Below, piece after piece: positions 27,654 to 36,385 of a stretch of 64,000 bases of DNA; the first letter of the stretch is position 1, and each line of letters starts with the position of its first letter. Location: NCBI RefSeq assembly GCF_014652455.1, contig NZ_BMYV01000002.1, forward strand, positions 835,075 to 899,074, given 5' to 3'. Below the pieces are notes generated by a model. The model did no database searches. It was not told the DNA's origin and worked only from the letters and a program-made list of their open reading frames with translations. The translations under genes were made by a program, and so were the position numbers. Source of the DNA: Litorimonas cladophorae. GTDB taxonomy: Bacteria > Pseudomonadota > Alphaproteobacteria > Caulobacterales > Maricaulaceae.

Positions 27654-28679
27654 ATGAATTACGAAGATATGATCACAAAAGATGGCGAACCCGCAGGCGG
27701 TAAAAAAGTCGCTGCCGGCGATGCCCACGTCGCGGCGGCTGTTTCTCCGGATGCTGTCGCTGATGCGTTTGATGAGGCAACGACGCCCGCCAAAACGCCG
27801 AAGCCTTGGAAGGCTGTTATTCTGACAGGCTTTCTCGCGAGTTTGATTGGCGGAGGTCTGGGCGCCTTCGGTATCTATGCTGGATTGAAAGCCCAAGCCC
27901 CCGAGGCCGCGCCTGACTTCAGCGCAGAACTTATGGCCGCAACGCGTCCATTGTCGGAGACCGTCGCAATTTTAGAGCGCCGACTGGCGGGGCTAGAGAC
28001 GGATATAGGTGATATGGATGCGGCGTCTTTAACGCTCGCGGAACCTGTTGACCTGTCAACCATTGAAACCCGCCTGACGACGCTAGAAACAACCGCGCCG
28101 TCTGAAATCGACCCGGCTACAATCGCGGCCTTAAATGCGGCGCAAGCCGATGGATTTAAATGGCCTGATACCTCAGCGCTACAAGCGCGTGTGACGGCTT
28201 TGGAAACAGAGCTCTTGAAGCTTTCCGAGGTGCCAGCATCGGAGATGCCATCAGATTTTCCAGTGGGTTTGACCGAACGCCTAGAGGCGCTTGAAGCTCA
28301 AATCACCCAGTCAAGCTCAACTGAAGATCTATCCGTTATGATGAGCAACGTTCTTGAGACGATTGAAGCCCGCGTTTCAGCGCTTGAAAACGTCGAACCT
28401 ATCGCGCCGCGAGTTGAGCGCATTGCTGTGCTCGCCTTCCCGAAAGAGGCCTTGCTCAAAGCTGTCGAGGCCAATGCGGAAGGTGGGTTTGTGAAAAAGA
28501 CCCTATCCCGACATGTGCGCGTCAAAGATGACGATAACCCCCGCACTTTGATCGACCAGATTGAAGTCGACATTTCCGAAGGCCGCCTTGATGCTGCCGC
28601 AAATAAATTTGAGCGTCTGCCTGCGCCTGTGAAAACGGCGGGCCAAGCGTGGTATGAAAGTGTAAAAGCGAGTCTATGA
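27654..28679 (+). CDS. mic60: Mitofilin-like protein (alphaproteobacterial Mic60)
   Basis: A 341-residue protein with one N-terminal transmembrane segment (about residues 52-72, ILTGFLASLIGGGLGAFGIY), a long coiled-coil region with repeated LETRL/LEALE heptads, and a C-terminal mitofilin signature (LPAPVKTAGQAWYESVKASL). Alphaproteobacterial Mic60 shapes intracytoplasmic or inner membranes and is the ancestor of the mitochondrial crista organiser; its position between hemD and hemY is the known synteny. The stop overlaps the start of hemY (ATGA). Confidence 0.85.
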   Translation: MNYEDMITKDGEPAGGKKVAAGDAHVAAAVSPDAVADAFDEATTPAKTPKPWKAVILTGFLASLIGGGLGAFGIYAGLKAQAPEAAPDFSAELMAATRPLSETVAILERRLAGLETDIGDMDAASLTLAEPVDLSTIETRLTTLETTAPSEIDPATIAALNAAQADGFKWPDTSALQARVTALETELLKLSEVPASEMPSDFPVGLTERLEALEAQITQSSSTEDLSVMMSNVLETIEARVSALENVEPIAPRVERIAVLAFPKEALLKAVEANAEGGFVKKTLSRHVRVKDDDNPRTLIDQIEVDISEGRLDAAANKFERLPAPVKTAGQAWYESVKASL

Positions 28680-30175
28680 CCAAATATGTGATTACGATCC
28701 TTGCCTTCTTGGCGGCATTAGCGGGCCTCTTACTGTGGGTCGGCGACGACATTATGCTGTCGATCAGTTCATCCGCAACCTCCGGGTTTTTCGCTTTCGC
28801 GCCAATTGAGCTAAGCTGGCAATTCGCCATCATCGCGAGTGTTTTTGGGGTGCTGGGTTTGATCGGCCTCTGGTCAGCGTTTCTCTGGCTCTGGCGTTTG
28901 CCACGACGCGTTCGGTCAGGCGTCGGCCTCCGTCGTCGCAACCGAGCATTGGACGCGATGGAAGAAGCTCTGCTGGCGGGTGCTGAGGGTGACGTGAAAA
29001 AATCGCGTAAGAAAGCCGAAATCGCCCGCAACCTGATTGGGTCGACAGAGTTAGGACGCGTGATTTCCGCGCTTTCTGCCGAAGCCGCAGGCGACAGCGA
29101 TGTGGCCGTTGAACATTATCAGGCCATGCTGGAAAGCGATAAAACGCGCGCAACAGGACAGCGTGGGTTGGCGCAAAATATGCTGGCAACCGGTGATTTG
29201 CCAGGCGCGATTGAGCAATCGCGTGAAGCCTACACAAATAATCCAGAGGCCCGTTGGGCTTTTGATACGTTGTTCAAAGCGGAAGTTGCCAACTTTCAAT
29301 GGGAAGATGCCGCAGAAACACTCGAGACAGGCGAAGGCCGCAAACATGTTGAAAAACTCATCGCACGTCGCCGTCGCGCAGTCCTGACAACCGCACAAGC
29401 CGATCTTTTGCATGATGAGGGCCAATTCGGCGAAGCCTTAGAATTGGCTGTTAAGGCGAATGCGCTCGCACCTGAATTTGCGCCCGCGACCGCTTTGGCC
29501 GTCAAACTTTACAAGCTGCAAGGCGATCCGAAAGCGGCCTCAAAGCTCATTGAGAAAAGCTGGGCGCATTCCGCCCATCCTGCCCTGTCATTGGCGTTCT
29601 TGGACTTGCTAGAAGGCGCCGATAATAAGACACGCGATAAACGTTTGGCCGCTTTGGTGAAACAAGCGCCCGATCATCGGGAAACGAAAATTTTGCTGGC
29701 TGAAGATCATTTGCGCCGGGACGATGCGGTCCAAGCTTGGGCTGTTTTACGGCCCTTGCTGCGCGAAGAAGACACGCCGTCCTCACGCCTTTGCGTATTG
29801 GCCGCGCAATCAGAAGAGCGACTAAACAATCCGACGGATGCGCGTCTCTGGCTACAACGCGCCGCGACCGCTCCGCGTGAGGCCGATTGGTCTGATCTTG
29901 ATCCGAGCGGGGAAAGCTTTGACTACACGCCGCAAGACTGGCGTCGTATGGTATTCTCATTCGGCGACACGGGCGAGTTGATACATCCGAGGTTTGATTC
30001 TCGCGCGCCACTACGCCTGCCGGGCGTCGCCGATCTTGGCGAAGAGCCGGATGCCGTTGCTGAAATTGTGGCGGCTAAGCCTGCTATGCAGCCCGACGAT
30101 CCCGGCGTTCCACCCGCAAAGGGCAATGATCTAGCTGATCGTTTGGATAGCCTGCTGGATAAACCTAAGCGTTAG
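28676..30175 (+). CDS. hemY: HemY-type TPR membrane protein
   Basis: A 499-residue protein with two N-terminal transmembrane helices (about residues 5-25 and 40-70), the HemY_N domain, then tetratricopeptide repeats (for example RALDAMEEALLAGAEGDV, and LAVKANALAPEFAPATALAV). It is linked to late porphyrin steps by its operon; the name is shared with, but not homologous to, the protoporphyrinogen oxidase of Gram-positives. It ends 10 bases before the stop of the converging yggT. Confidence 0.88.
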   Translation: MTKYVITILAFLAALAGLLLWVGDDIMLSISSSATSGFFAFAPIELSWQFAIIASVFGVLGLIGLWSAFLWLWRLPRRVRSGVGLRRRNRALDAMEEALLAGAEGDVKKSRKKAEIARNLIGSTELGRVISALSAEAAGDSDVAVEHYQAMLESDKTRATGQRGLAQNMLATGDLPGAIEQSREAYTNNPEARWAFDTLFKAEVANFQWEDAAETLETGEGRKHVEKLIARRRRAVLTTAQADLLHDEGQFGEALELAVKANALAPEFAPATALAVKLYKLQGDPKAASKLIEKSWAHSAHPALSLAFLDLLEGADNKTRDKRLAALVKQAPDHRETKILLAEDHLRRDDAVQAWAVLRPLLREEDTPSSRLCVLAAQSEERLNNPTDARLWLQRAATAPREADWSDLDPSGESFDYTPQDWRRMVFSFGDTGELIHPRFDSRAPLRLPGVADLGEEPDAVAEIVAAKPAMQPDDPGVPPAKGNDLADRLDSLLDKPKR

Positions 30176-30185
30176 GCGATTGCGC

Positions 30186-30488
30186 CTATCCCAGCGTCGC
30201 AATCAAACGCGGTAAAACGTAACCGCTGATCCAGTACAATGTCATCGCAGCAAAGAAAAACGCGAGATCAAGATTGCCCAGTGGTGGTATAATCTTACGG
30301 AAGGGCGAGACGATCGGCTCCACAATGCTGGAAAGAAGACCATATACCTGACGTGCAGTCGGATTGTTTGGGCTGACGATGTTTAGCATGAAAAGCCAGC
30401 TCATGATGACATAGATTAAAAACACAAACAGGATGAGCGACAAAATCGGCGCAACAAAAAAGGATAGGATCGAAGCAGCAATACTCAT
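30186..30488 (-). CDS. yggT: YggT-family membrane protein
   Basis: A 100-residue protein with two or more transmembrane helices: the long N-terminal hydrophobic stretch (LSFFVAPILSLILFVFLIYV) and a C-terminal one (LAFFFAAMTLYWISGYVLP). The central EPIVSPFRKIIPPLGNLDLAF is the diagnostic YggT block. Homologues are linked to osmotic tolerance and to cell-division or photosystem assembly in other groups; a precise role here is not known. Confidence 0.88.
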   Translation of the reverse strand: MSIAASILSFFVAPILSLILFVFLIYVIMSWLFMLNIVSPNNPTARQVYGLLSSIVEPIVSPFRKIIPPLGNLDLAFFFAAMTLYWISGYVLPRLIATLG

Positions 30489-30782
30489 GATAGGTAACTC
30501 AATGTTTGATTCTGAATGCGAGAGGCTCGCGTCTTTGACCTCTATCTAGGGAGGGCACAGCCTCGCGGCAAGGCGTTACGACTGCGTCTGTTATACGTGA
30601 ATGCCACAGCATTGCCTTATTCCCGTCATCACCCCGTCTCACTGCGCATTTATCTCTGAAACTGAGAGCGGTCACATCGTGGCTGAAAACAGGAGAAGGG
30701 TTGAGCCATGCAGTCGATGAGCCTAGTTAGACAAAAAGAATATTCACCGCGACGTGTCGCGGCATCCGCTGGGGAGCGCGCT

Positions 30783-31487
30783 ATGGCTAAAATTTATCTG
30801 GTTGATGATGACGAAAACATTCTGACATCCGTGTCGATGTTCCTCGAAAGCGAAGGCTATGAGGTCAAAAAGTTTCATGATGGGGTGACAGCTCTAGAGG
30901 CGCTACGTGCGTCGCCACCAGATTTGGCTGTCTTCGATGTCAAAATGCCACGCATGGATGGATTGGAGCTGCTTCGTCACTTGCGCAAAACCTCTAACTT
31001 GCCGGTGATTTTTCTGACCTCCAAAGATGATGAGTTTGATGAAGCAATCGGGTTCAATATGGGGGCCGACGATTACATCACGAAGCCTTTCAGCCAACGC
31101 TTGTTGGGTGAGCGCATCAAAGCGGTCCTGCGGCGTGCCCGTCTCACCAATATTGAAATGCCTGAGCCGCAAGAGGGCGATGACAAAGTCATTCGTCGGG
31201 GCAAATTGGTCCTCGACCCAAATCGTCATGCTTGTTCATGGAATGACGAGCCTGTGCGCCTGACCGTGACGGAGTTCCTAATTTTGGAGGCCTTGGCGAA
31301 ACGTCCAGGCTATGTAAAATCTCGGGATCAACTGATGGACGCGGCCTATGACGATCAAATCTACGTCGATGATCGTACAATCGACTCGCACATCAAACGG
31401 CTACGCAAAAAATTCCGCAAGAATGACAAGAGCTTTGACGGCATCGAAACGCTTTATGGCGTTGGCTACAAATATAAAGAAGCCTAG
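30783..31487 (+). CDS. chvI: Response regulator ChvI
   Basis: OmpR-type transcription regulator of 234 residues. Receiver domain starts [13 protein letters not shown]; Asp52 in [10 protein letters not shown] is the phosphorylation site, and the Lys of YITKPF closes the active site. The winged-helix output domain ends in the YGVGYKYKE wing. ChvI with ChvG senses acid or envelope stress in alphaproteobacteria. I start at the ATG at 30783, just before the receiver; an in-frame start at 30708 would add 25 residues unlike the family. Confidence 0.92.
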   Translation: MAKIYLVDDDENILTSVSMFLESEGYEVKKFHDGVTALEALRASPPDLAVFDVKMPRMDGLELLRHLRKTSNLPVIFLTSKDDEFDEAIGFNMGADDYITKPFSQRLLGERIKAVLRRARLTNIEMPEPQEGDDKVIRRGKLVLDPNRHACSWNDEPVRLTVTEFLILEALAKRPGYVKSRDQLMDAAYDDQIYVDDRTIDSHIKRLRKKFRKNDKSFDGIETLYGVGYKYKEA

Positions 31488-31562
31488 CGTTCAGGTGCAG
31501 CAGACGACGCGCTGGGTTTCCAAATTCTCACAAGACCCGCGCCGCATGGCCTGTTAGAGGCA

Positions 31563-33236
31563 ATGGGTATGTCTGAACCCGTTGAAATTTCCAGAAAATC
31601 GCGCCGCCGTGCAAATCGGCGCGCTGATCGGCGTCGGGGTCCGCGTCGGTCGCTTTGGACGTCGCGCCTCACGCGGAACATTTTTCTCTCTAACTTGGTC
31701 GGATTGATCATATTGGTCTCTGGCATGTTGGCCATGAACCGATTTGAAACGGGATTGATCAACGCCAAAGTTGACAATATCCAAACGTTGTCTTCAACCA
31801 TCACCACCGTCATTGGCGAACAAGCCACGGGATATGGCGGCACCGCAGAACTCGATATAGAGGGCGCGAGTCAGGTTTTACGCGGCGTCAATGTTCCCGA
31901 CGGATGGCGCGTCAGGTTGCATGATAAAGCGGGCCAACTCGTCGCCGATACGTTGACACTCAGTGATACAATTATAACTGAATCCCTTGATCCGATCTTG
32001 GAAGACATACCCGAGCGACCAAAGCAGGATGTTTGGCGCGAAAATATCCGCGGGTGGATGAATAAAACGCTTCATGATTTGCCTTGGCGTAAGGCGCGCC
32101 GCGAAACACTGCGCCGTGATTTGAAATCTGAAATTCGAGCGGGGTTGGAGGGCGATTCTAGCTATGGTCCTCGCTATGACGCGAATGACAATCTGATTGT
32201 CACCGTGTCCCAACCCGTGCAGCGCGTTCAACAAGTTTTGGGTGTCGTGACCGTCGAGAGCAGTGACGTAAGTTCCATCGTTAATGATGCGCGCCAAGCC
32301 CTTATTCCGATCATTGGCTTAGCTTTTCTTGCGATGTTTCTGTCGTCATTGGCGCTGACCCTGTTCATCAGTTTGCCCATGCGACGTCTGGCGCGGGCTG
32401 CAGAAATCGTGACCCGCAGCGCGAAGAAGCGTGACGCAATTCCCGATTTGTCAGCACGTCGTGATGAAATTGGGGACTTGTCGTTGGTGCTGCGCGACAT
32501 GACGCAGGGGCTTTACTCTCGGATTGACGACATTGCGAACTTTGCGGCGGATGTCGCGCATGAGATCAAAAACCCGCTGACAAGTTTGCGTTCGGCCTCA
32601 GACACGCTTCGAGTCGCAAAAACGAAGGAACAGCGCGAGAAACTCATCCATATTATCCAGCAAGACGTCTCGCGTATGGATCGTCTTATTACCGACATTT
32701 CCAAAGCGTCAAAGGTAGACGCAAATTTGGCGCGTGAAACAGCGAAGACTTTGGATGTCGCTGAAATTTCCGAAAATATTGTCGAATTTTATCAGCAAAC
32801 GCGATCTCAAGACGGCCCCAATGTGATCAATGCGACCGTGATTGATCCCGACAATCCAGTCTATATTCGTGCCTATGAAACGCCATTTGCGCAGGTCCTT
32901 AGGAACTTGATTGATAATGCGCTCACCTTTTCTCCGAAAGACGGCGCGGTGACTGTGACCGCGAACAAGGCCGGAAAACGGGTCATTTTCACTGTTGATG
33001 ACGAGGGACCTGGGATTCCGGCAGACAATCTCGATACGGTCTTTGAACGCTTTTACACACAGCGCCCCAAAGGGGCGAGCTTCGGAAGTCATTCTGGTCT
33101 GGGCTTGGCAATTTGTCGACAAATCATAACGGCCCATCGCGGCGTCATTCACGCCGAAAACCGAATAAATGACGCAGGTGACATCGTCGGGGCACGATTC
33201 GTTGTCGATGTTCCACGTCAGAGGCCTTCGGAATAG
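31563..33236 (+). CDS. chvG: Sensor histidine kinase ChvG
   Basis: A 557-residue membrane kinase with a basic N terminus, a first transmembrane segment (about residues 42-58), a periplasmic sensor of about 180 residues, a second segment (about 240-263), HAMP, a DHp domain with His333 in VAHEIKNPLTSL, and an ATPase lobe with NALTFSPK, DDEGPGIP and HSGLGLAI. It lies 75 bases after chvI. In most alphaproteobacteria hprK follows; here an Lrp/dioxygenase pair is found instead. Confidence 0.92.
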   Translation: MGMSEPVEISRKSRRRANRRADRRRGPRRSLWTSRLTRNIFLSNLVGLIILVSGMLAMNRFETGLINAKVDNIQTLSSTITTVIGEQATGYGGTAELDIEGASQVLRGVNVPDGWRVRLHDKAGQLVADTLTLSDTIITESLDPILEDIPERPKQDVWRENIRGWMNKTLHDLPWRKARRETLRRDLKSEIRAGLEGDSSYGPRYDANDNLIVTVSQPVQRVQQVLGVVTVESSDVSSIVNDARQALIPIIGLAFLAMFLSSLALTLFISLPMRRLARAAEIVTRSAKKRDAIPDLSARRDEIGDLSLVLRDMTQGLYSRIDDIANFAADVAHEIKNPLTSLRSASDTLRVAKTKEQREKLIHIIQQDVSRMDRLITDISKASKVDANLARETAKTLDVAEISENIVEFYQQTRSQDGPNVINATVIDPDNPVYIRAYETPFAQVLRNLIDNALTFSPKDGAVTVTANKAGKRVIFTVDDEGPGIPADNLDTVFERFYTQRPKGASFGSHSGLGLAICRQIITAHRGVIHAENRINDAGDIVGARFVVDVPRQRPSE

Positions 33237-33258
33237 AGCTAAGCGACGGCTTGAATTT

Positions 33259-33711
33259 CTATCCGACGCGGTCTTTCGAAGACCCAAGTGAAATATGGGA
33301 CGTAATACTGCCGACCATTGGAAGCGTTCCCAACCGATCAGCGTGAAAAGATTTATAGGCGCTCAGGTCTGCAACTTCTATCCGAAGCAAATATTCTACG
33401 CTGCCGGTGATATTATGACACTCTCGAACTTCTGGCGCGCGCGCCATCGCGGCCTCGAAATCTAGCGCATCTTTCTTCAAATGAGCTGACAGCCCCACCA
33501 TCACGAAAACGACAACGTCTTGCCCCATCGCCTTTCTGTCTAGGACGGCGCGATACCCTTGAATGACGCCCCGTTTTTCCAAATCTTGAACCCGACGTAA
33601 GCAGGCAGACGGGGAGAGCCCGACTTGTTTGGCCAAGGCCGTGTTACTCGTTCGCCCATTACTTTGCAGAGATTGCAATATTTGCGCGTTGATGGGATCG
33701 ATTTCTATCAT
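33259..33711 (-). CDS. Lrp/AsnC-family transcription regulator
   Basis: A 150-residue protein with an N-terminal winged helix (DPINAQILQSLQSNGRTSNT, then VGLSPSACLRRVQDLEKRG as recognition part) and a C-terminal RAM domain for amino-acid binding. The gene diverges from the indoleamine dioxygenase gene with about 100 bases between, so it probably controls tryptophan breakdown, in the way BkdR/KynR-type Lrp proteins do. I prefer the ATG at 33711 to the TTG at 33723. Between the genes CTATATTTTGGAG and CTATATTTGGGGAG form a direct repeat 65 bases apart. Confidence 0.88.
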   Translation of the reverse strand: MIEIDPINAQILQSLQSNGRTSNTALAKQVGLSPSACLRRVQDLEKRGVIQGYRAVLDRKAMGQDVVVFVMVGLSAHLKKDALDFEAAMARAPEVRECHNITGSVEYLLRIEVADLSAYKSFHADRLGTLPMVGSITSHISLGSSKDRVG

Positions 33712-33812
33712 TTGTTGATGCAATTCTCTATATTTTGGAGTGAAAGCAAGGATATTCGAACGGTAACCGCCTAATTATTCGCCACACATAGCCTATATTT
33801 GGGGAGAATGAT

Positions 33813-34991
33813 ATGTCGCTTTTGGCCTTAGACGCTTATGATATGAGCCCCGAACGGGGGTTTCTTTGTCGTTATAATGCGGATGAAGTCATTTTGCCGG
33901 GTGATTGGGCACAAGCCGCTGCGGTTGCACTGCGCCTTCCGCAGTTGCTTCCGACAGGGCGCGTGCGGCATTTGATGTTGCGTGGCCTCCCCATGTTCAA
34001 AGACGGCGACGTTGATCAATTAACGGAGGAAATGGCGCGGGCTGCGATGGCCCATTATAGCTTCTTGGTGCAATCTTATATCTGGGGTGAGGCAGAGACC
34101 GCGTCGGTTCTGCCCGAGAAATTAGCCCGTCCAATGTGTGCGCTTGCCGAGAGGCTAGGGCAGCAGCCTTTGTTGCCCTACAGCAGCTATGTTCTTGATA
34201 ATTGGGCCTTGCACGATCCTGAAGGGCCGATTGAACTTTCCAATATCTACGTGCTTCAGAACTTTCTGGGCGGGCAGGACGAAAACTGGTTTATCTTGGT
34301 GCATGTCGCAATCGAGGCGCGCGCGGGAGCAGCTTTAAACAGAATGAAGCCGATTCTCGACGCTGTCGAGGAAGGTGATATTGCGGCGGTTACGAAACTG
34401 CTGACCGAAACGGCGGAAGTATGGAGCGACTTAAAAGCCATTTTTGATCGTATGCCAGAACGCTGCGATCCCTACGCCTATTTTGAACGCGTCCGGCCCT
34501 ATATTCATGGCTGGAAAGATAACCCCGCGCTGCCAGAGGGCGTCTTATACGAAGGTGTCGTCTCGCATGGTGGGGCGCGTCAGAGTTATCGCGGGCAGAC
34601 AGGTTCACAGTCCTCTATCGTGCCATCGATGGATGCTTTGCTCGGGATCGGTCATGCGGCTGACCCGATGAAAGCTTATCTAGACGAATTGCATATCTAT
34701 CGTCCGCCGGGGCATCGTCGCTTTATTGACGATTTGCGCGAGCAGAGTAATTTGCGCGCCTTCGTCATGATGGCCAAGGACAGTGCCCTGTCGCGCGCCT
34801 ATAACGCAAATGTTCAAGCGGTCGCTGATTTCAGAAGCCGCCATTTGGAATATGCGGCCAGCTACATCAACAAGCAGAGCCGAAATTCGGCTGGTAATGA
34901 CACCGATGTCGGCACAGGTGGCACGCCATTTATGAAATATCTCAGGAAACATCGGGATGAAACCAGCGCAAACCTTTTGCCTGTTACCTGA
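33813..34991 (+). CDS. Indoleamine 2,3-dioxygenase
   Basis: A 392-residue haem protein that opens the indole ring of tryptophan to N-formylkynurenine. Diagnostic blocks are LPYSSYVLDNWAL, FILVHVAIEARAGAAL, RVRPYIHGW, GSQSSIVPSMDALLGIGH and YRPPGHRRFIDDL; His301 in PPGHRRF aligns with the proximal haem ligand (His346 of human IDO1). GGGGAG sits 6 bases before the ATG. Bacterial members of this mainly eukaryotic family are less common than the unrelated-looking TDO (KynA). No kynureninase or formamidase gene is adjacent. Confidence 0.88.
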   Translation: MSLLALDAYDMSPERGFLCRYNADEVILPGDWAQAAAVALRLPQLLPTGRVRHLMLRGLPMFKDGDVDQLTEEMARAAMAHYSFLVQSYIWGEAETASVLPEKLARPMCALAERLGQQPLLPYSSYVLDNWALHDPEGPIELSNIYVLQNFLGGQDENWFILVHVAIEARAGAALNRMKPILDAVEEGDIAAVTKLLTETAEVWSDLKAIFDRMPERCDPYAYFERVRPYIHGWKDNPALPEGVLYEGVVSHGGARQSYRGQTGSQSSIVPSMDALLGIGHAADPMKAYLDELHIYRPPGHRRFIDDLREQSNLRAFVMMAKDSALSRAYNANVQAVADFRSRHLEYAASYINKQSRNSAGNDTDVGTGGTPFMKYLRKHRDETSANLLPVT

Positions 34992-35085
34992 AATGAGTTG
35001 TTAAAATGTGATAGAAAGCGCTTCACAGCCTCGCATTTTTTTGATTAGGTGAAGTCTTAATTTAGGCAAAGTGAGGCGTCCCGTC

Positions 35086-35490
35086 TTGATCGGACTAGTA
35101 ATTGTCACACATGGTCAATTGGCCATTGAGCTGCGACGCGCGACGGAACATGTCGTCGGGCCACAGGACGCTATGGAAACGATCTGTATCGGTCCCGATG
35201 ACGATATGGAACTTCGCCGGGCAGATATCCGTGAAGCTGTTGATCGCGTCGATCAGCGCGCGGGCGTCATCCTGCTGACAGACATGTTCGGTGGCACGCC
35301 GTCAAATTTGGCAATTTCCATGCTGCGCGACGGAAAAGTCGAAGTTTTAGCGGGCGTAAATCTACCGATGCTGATCAAGCTGGCAGAGGCCCGTGAGACC
35401 TCGAACCTTGAAGAGGCCAGCGTCAAAGCCAGAGATGCAGGCAAACGCTATATCGCCATTGCATCCAAAATCCTCGCAGGCGAGAAATAG
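35086..35490 (+). CDS. PTS EIIA component, mannose family
   Basis: A 134-residue EIIA-Man domain: IGLVIVTHGQLA with His9 as the phosphorylated residue, and DMFGGTPSNLA typical of the fold. In alphaproteobacteria this protein belongs to a regulatory PTS without sugar permease, together with HPr (next gene) and EI-Ntr. The start is uncertain. TTG 35086 fits the family N terminus and has GAGG upstream; GTG 35071 gives five more residues. Confidence 0.88.
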   Translation: MIGLVIVTHGQLAIELRRATEHVVGPQDAMETICIGPDDDMELRRADIREAVDRVDQRAGVILLTDMFGGTPSNLAISMLRDGKVEVLAGVNLPMLIKLAEARETSNLEEASVKARDAGKRYIAIASKILAGEK

Positions 35491-35498
35491 CTCTGCTT

Positions 35499-35786
35499 AT
35501 GTCATCGGCATCCGCCAGGCTTACACTCGTCAATAAACGTGGCTTACATGCACGGGCGTCAAATAAATTCATGGAATGCGTCATGCGCTATGACGCGAAA
35601 GTGCGCGTTCGCAGTCATAATGATGTTTGCGCCGAAAGTGTGGAAGCGGACAGTGTGATGGAGTTGTTGCTGCTCGGTTCGGCGTGTGGGGAAGACATAA
35701 CGGTAAGCGCGGACGGCCCACAAGCTCAAGTCGTCGTTGAGGCTTTGAAAAAGCTTGTGCGTAACGGCTTCGGTGAAAACGAATGA
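35499..35786 (+). CDS. ptsH: Phosphocarrier HPr
   Basis: A 95-residue HPr with the active-site histidine at position 17 (NKRGLHARASNKF) and the regulatory region ESVEADSVMELLLLGSA, which contains a serine at the place of the HprK site in related proteins. It lies 8 bases after EIIA and overlaps the next gene by 4. Since no hprK is found at this locus, control by serine phosphorylation would need a kinase elsewhere. Confidence 0.92.
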   Translation: MSSASARLTLVNKRGLHARASNKFMECVMRYDAKVRVRSHNDVCAESVEADSVMELLLLGSACGEDITVSADGPQAQVVVEALKKLVRNGFGENE

Positions 35787-36205
35787 AGGCTTGTTTCGTC
35801 CCATTAAGCCTTTGCGTTTCGAGTGTTTTTATATCGAGTTGCGGTTCTACGACGACATTTAATCCCCGTTCGGCCTATCCGCCCGACCCGTGGGTAAAAG
35901 GCTACTCCAATCCCGACGATTGTATTGGGGGCGAGAAACTGGCGGCAATTGAGTTCGATCTTCCGTCCTATCCAAAATCAGCTTTTCGGAATGGTCAGCA
36001 AGGCTGGGCAATTATACGTTTGAACGTTGATGCGGCGGGTCTCACTCAAAACGTGAAGGTGGAGCGATCCGTGCCGTCTGGCGTGTTTGAGACGGCCTCG
36101 CGCAAAGCTGTTGAGGCTTGGCGGTTTCAACCGCCAGCAAAACCGCTTTCGGATTGTCGCGTACTTCTCCGATATCGCGCGGGAGAAGCGAGCTTGGGCG
36201 GATAG
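35783..36205 (+). CDS. Lipoprotein with TonB-like C-terminal domain
   Basis: A 140-residue protein with a lipoprotein signal (FISSC) and a TonB_C domain: YPKSAFRNGQQGWAIIRLNV, then the helix SRKAVEAWRFQPP. There is no membrane anchor segment as in true TonB, so it is a free-standing, lipid-anchored domain. Its ATGA overlap with ptsH couples it to the PTS genes. Role unknown; homologous domains bind peptidoglycan or outer-membrane receptors. Confidence 0.75.
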   Translation: MKACFVPLSLCVSSVFISSCGSTTTFNPRSAYPPDPWVKGYSNPDDCIGGEKLAAIEFDLPSYPKSAFRNGQQGWAIIRLNVDAAGLTQNVKVERSVPSGVFETASRKAVEAWRFQPPAKPLSDCRVLLRYRAGEASLGG

Positions 36206-36227
36206 ACGCCCCGACGTCTTCTAGACA

Positions 36228-36258
36228 AGGATTTTACAGCTTTTCCGCCGAAAATCCT
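36228..36258. repeat. Inverted repeat after the TonB-like gene
   Basis: AGGATTTT and AAAATCCT with a 15-base loop, 23 bases after the stop. There is no T-run; a weak terminator or an element of the divL leader. Confidence 0.3.
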
Positions 36259-36385
36259 GAGAGTTTCTGAGCCTCAGCCGTAATCGCACCTTTCCCGCAT
36301 CGTCTTGACCCGATACATCTCGAATCACTTCGGGAGTTCTCCGCGCGGTTCAGCACTGCGGCGGATTTGAAAGGCACAAACATCC

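Noticed and set aside
35007..35027. TGTGA and TCACA arms before EIIA as a CRP/FNR site
   Set aside because: Spacing is 11 bases instead of 6 and the centre is not symmetric.
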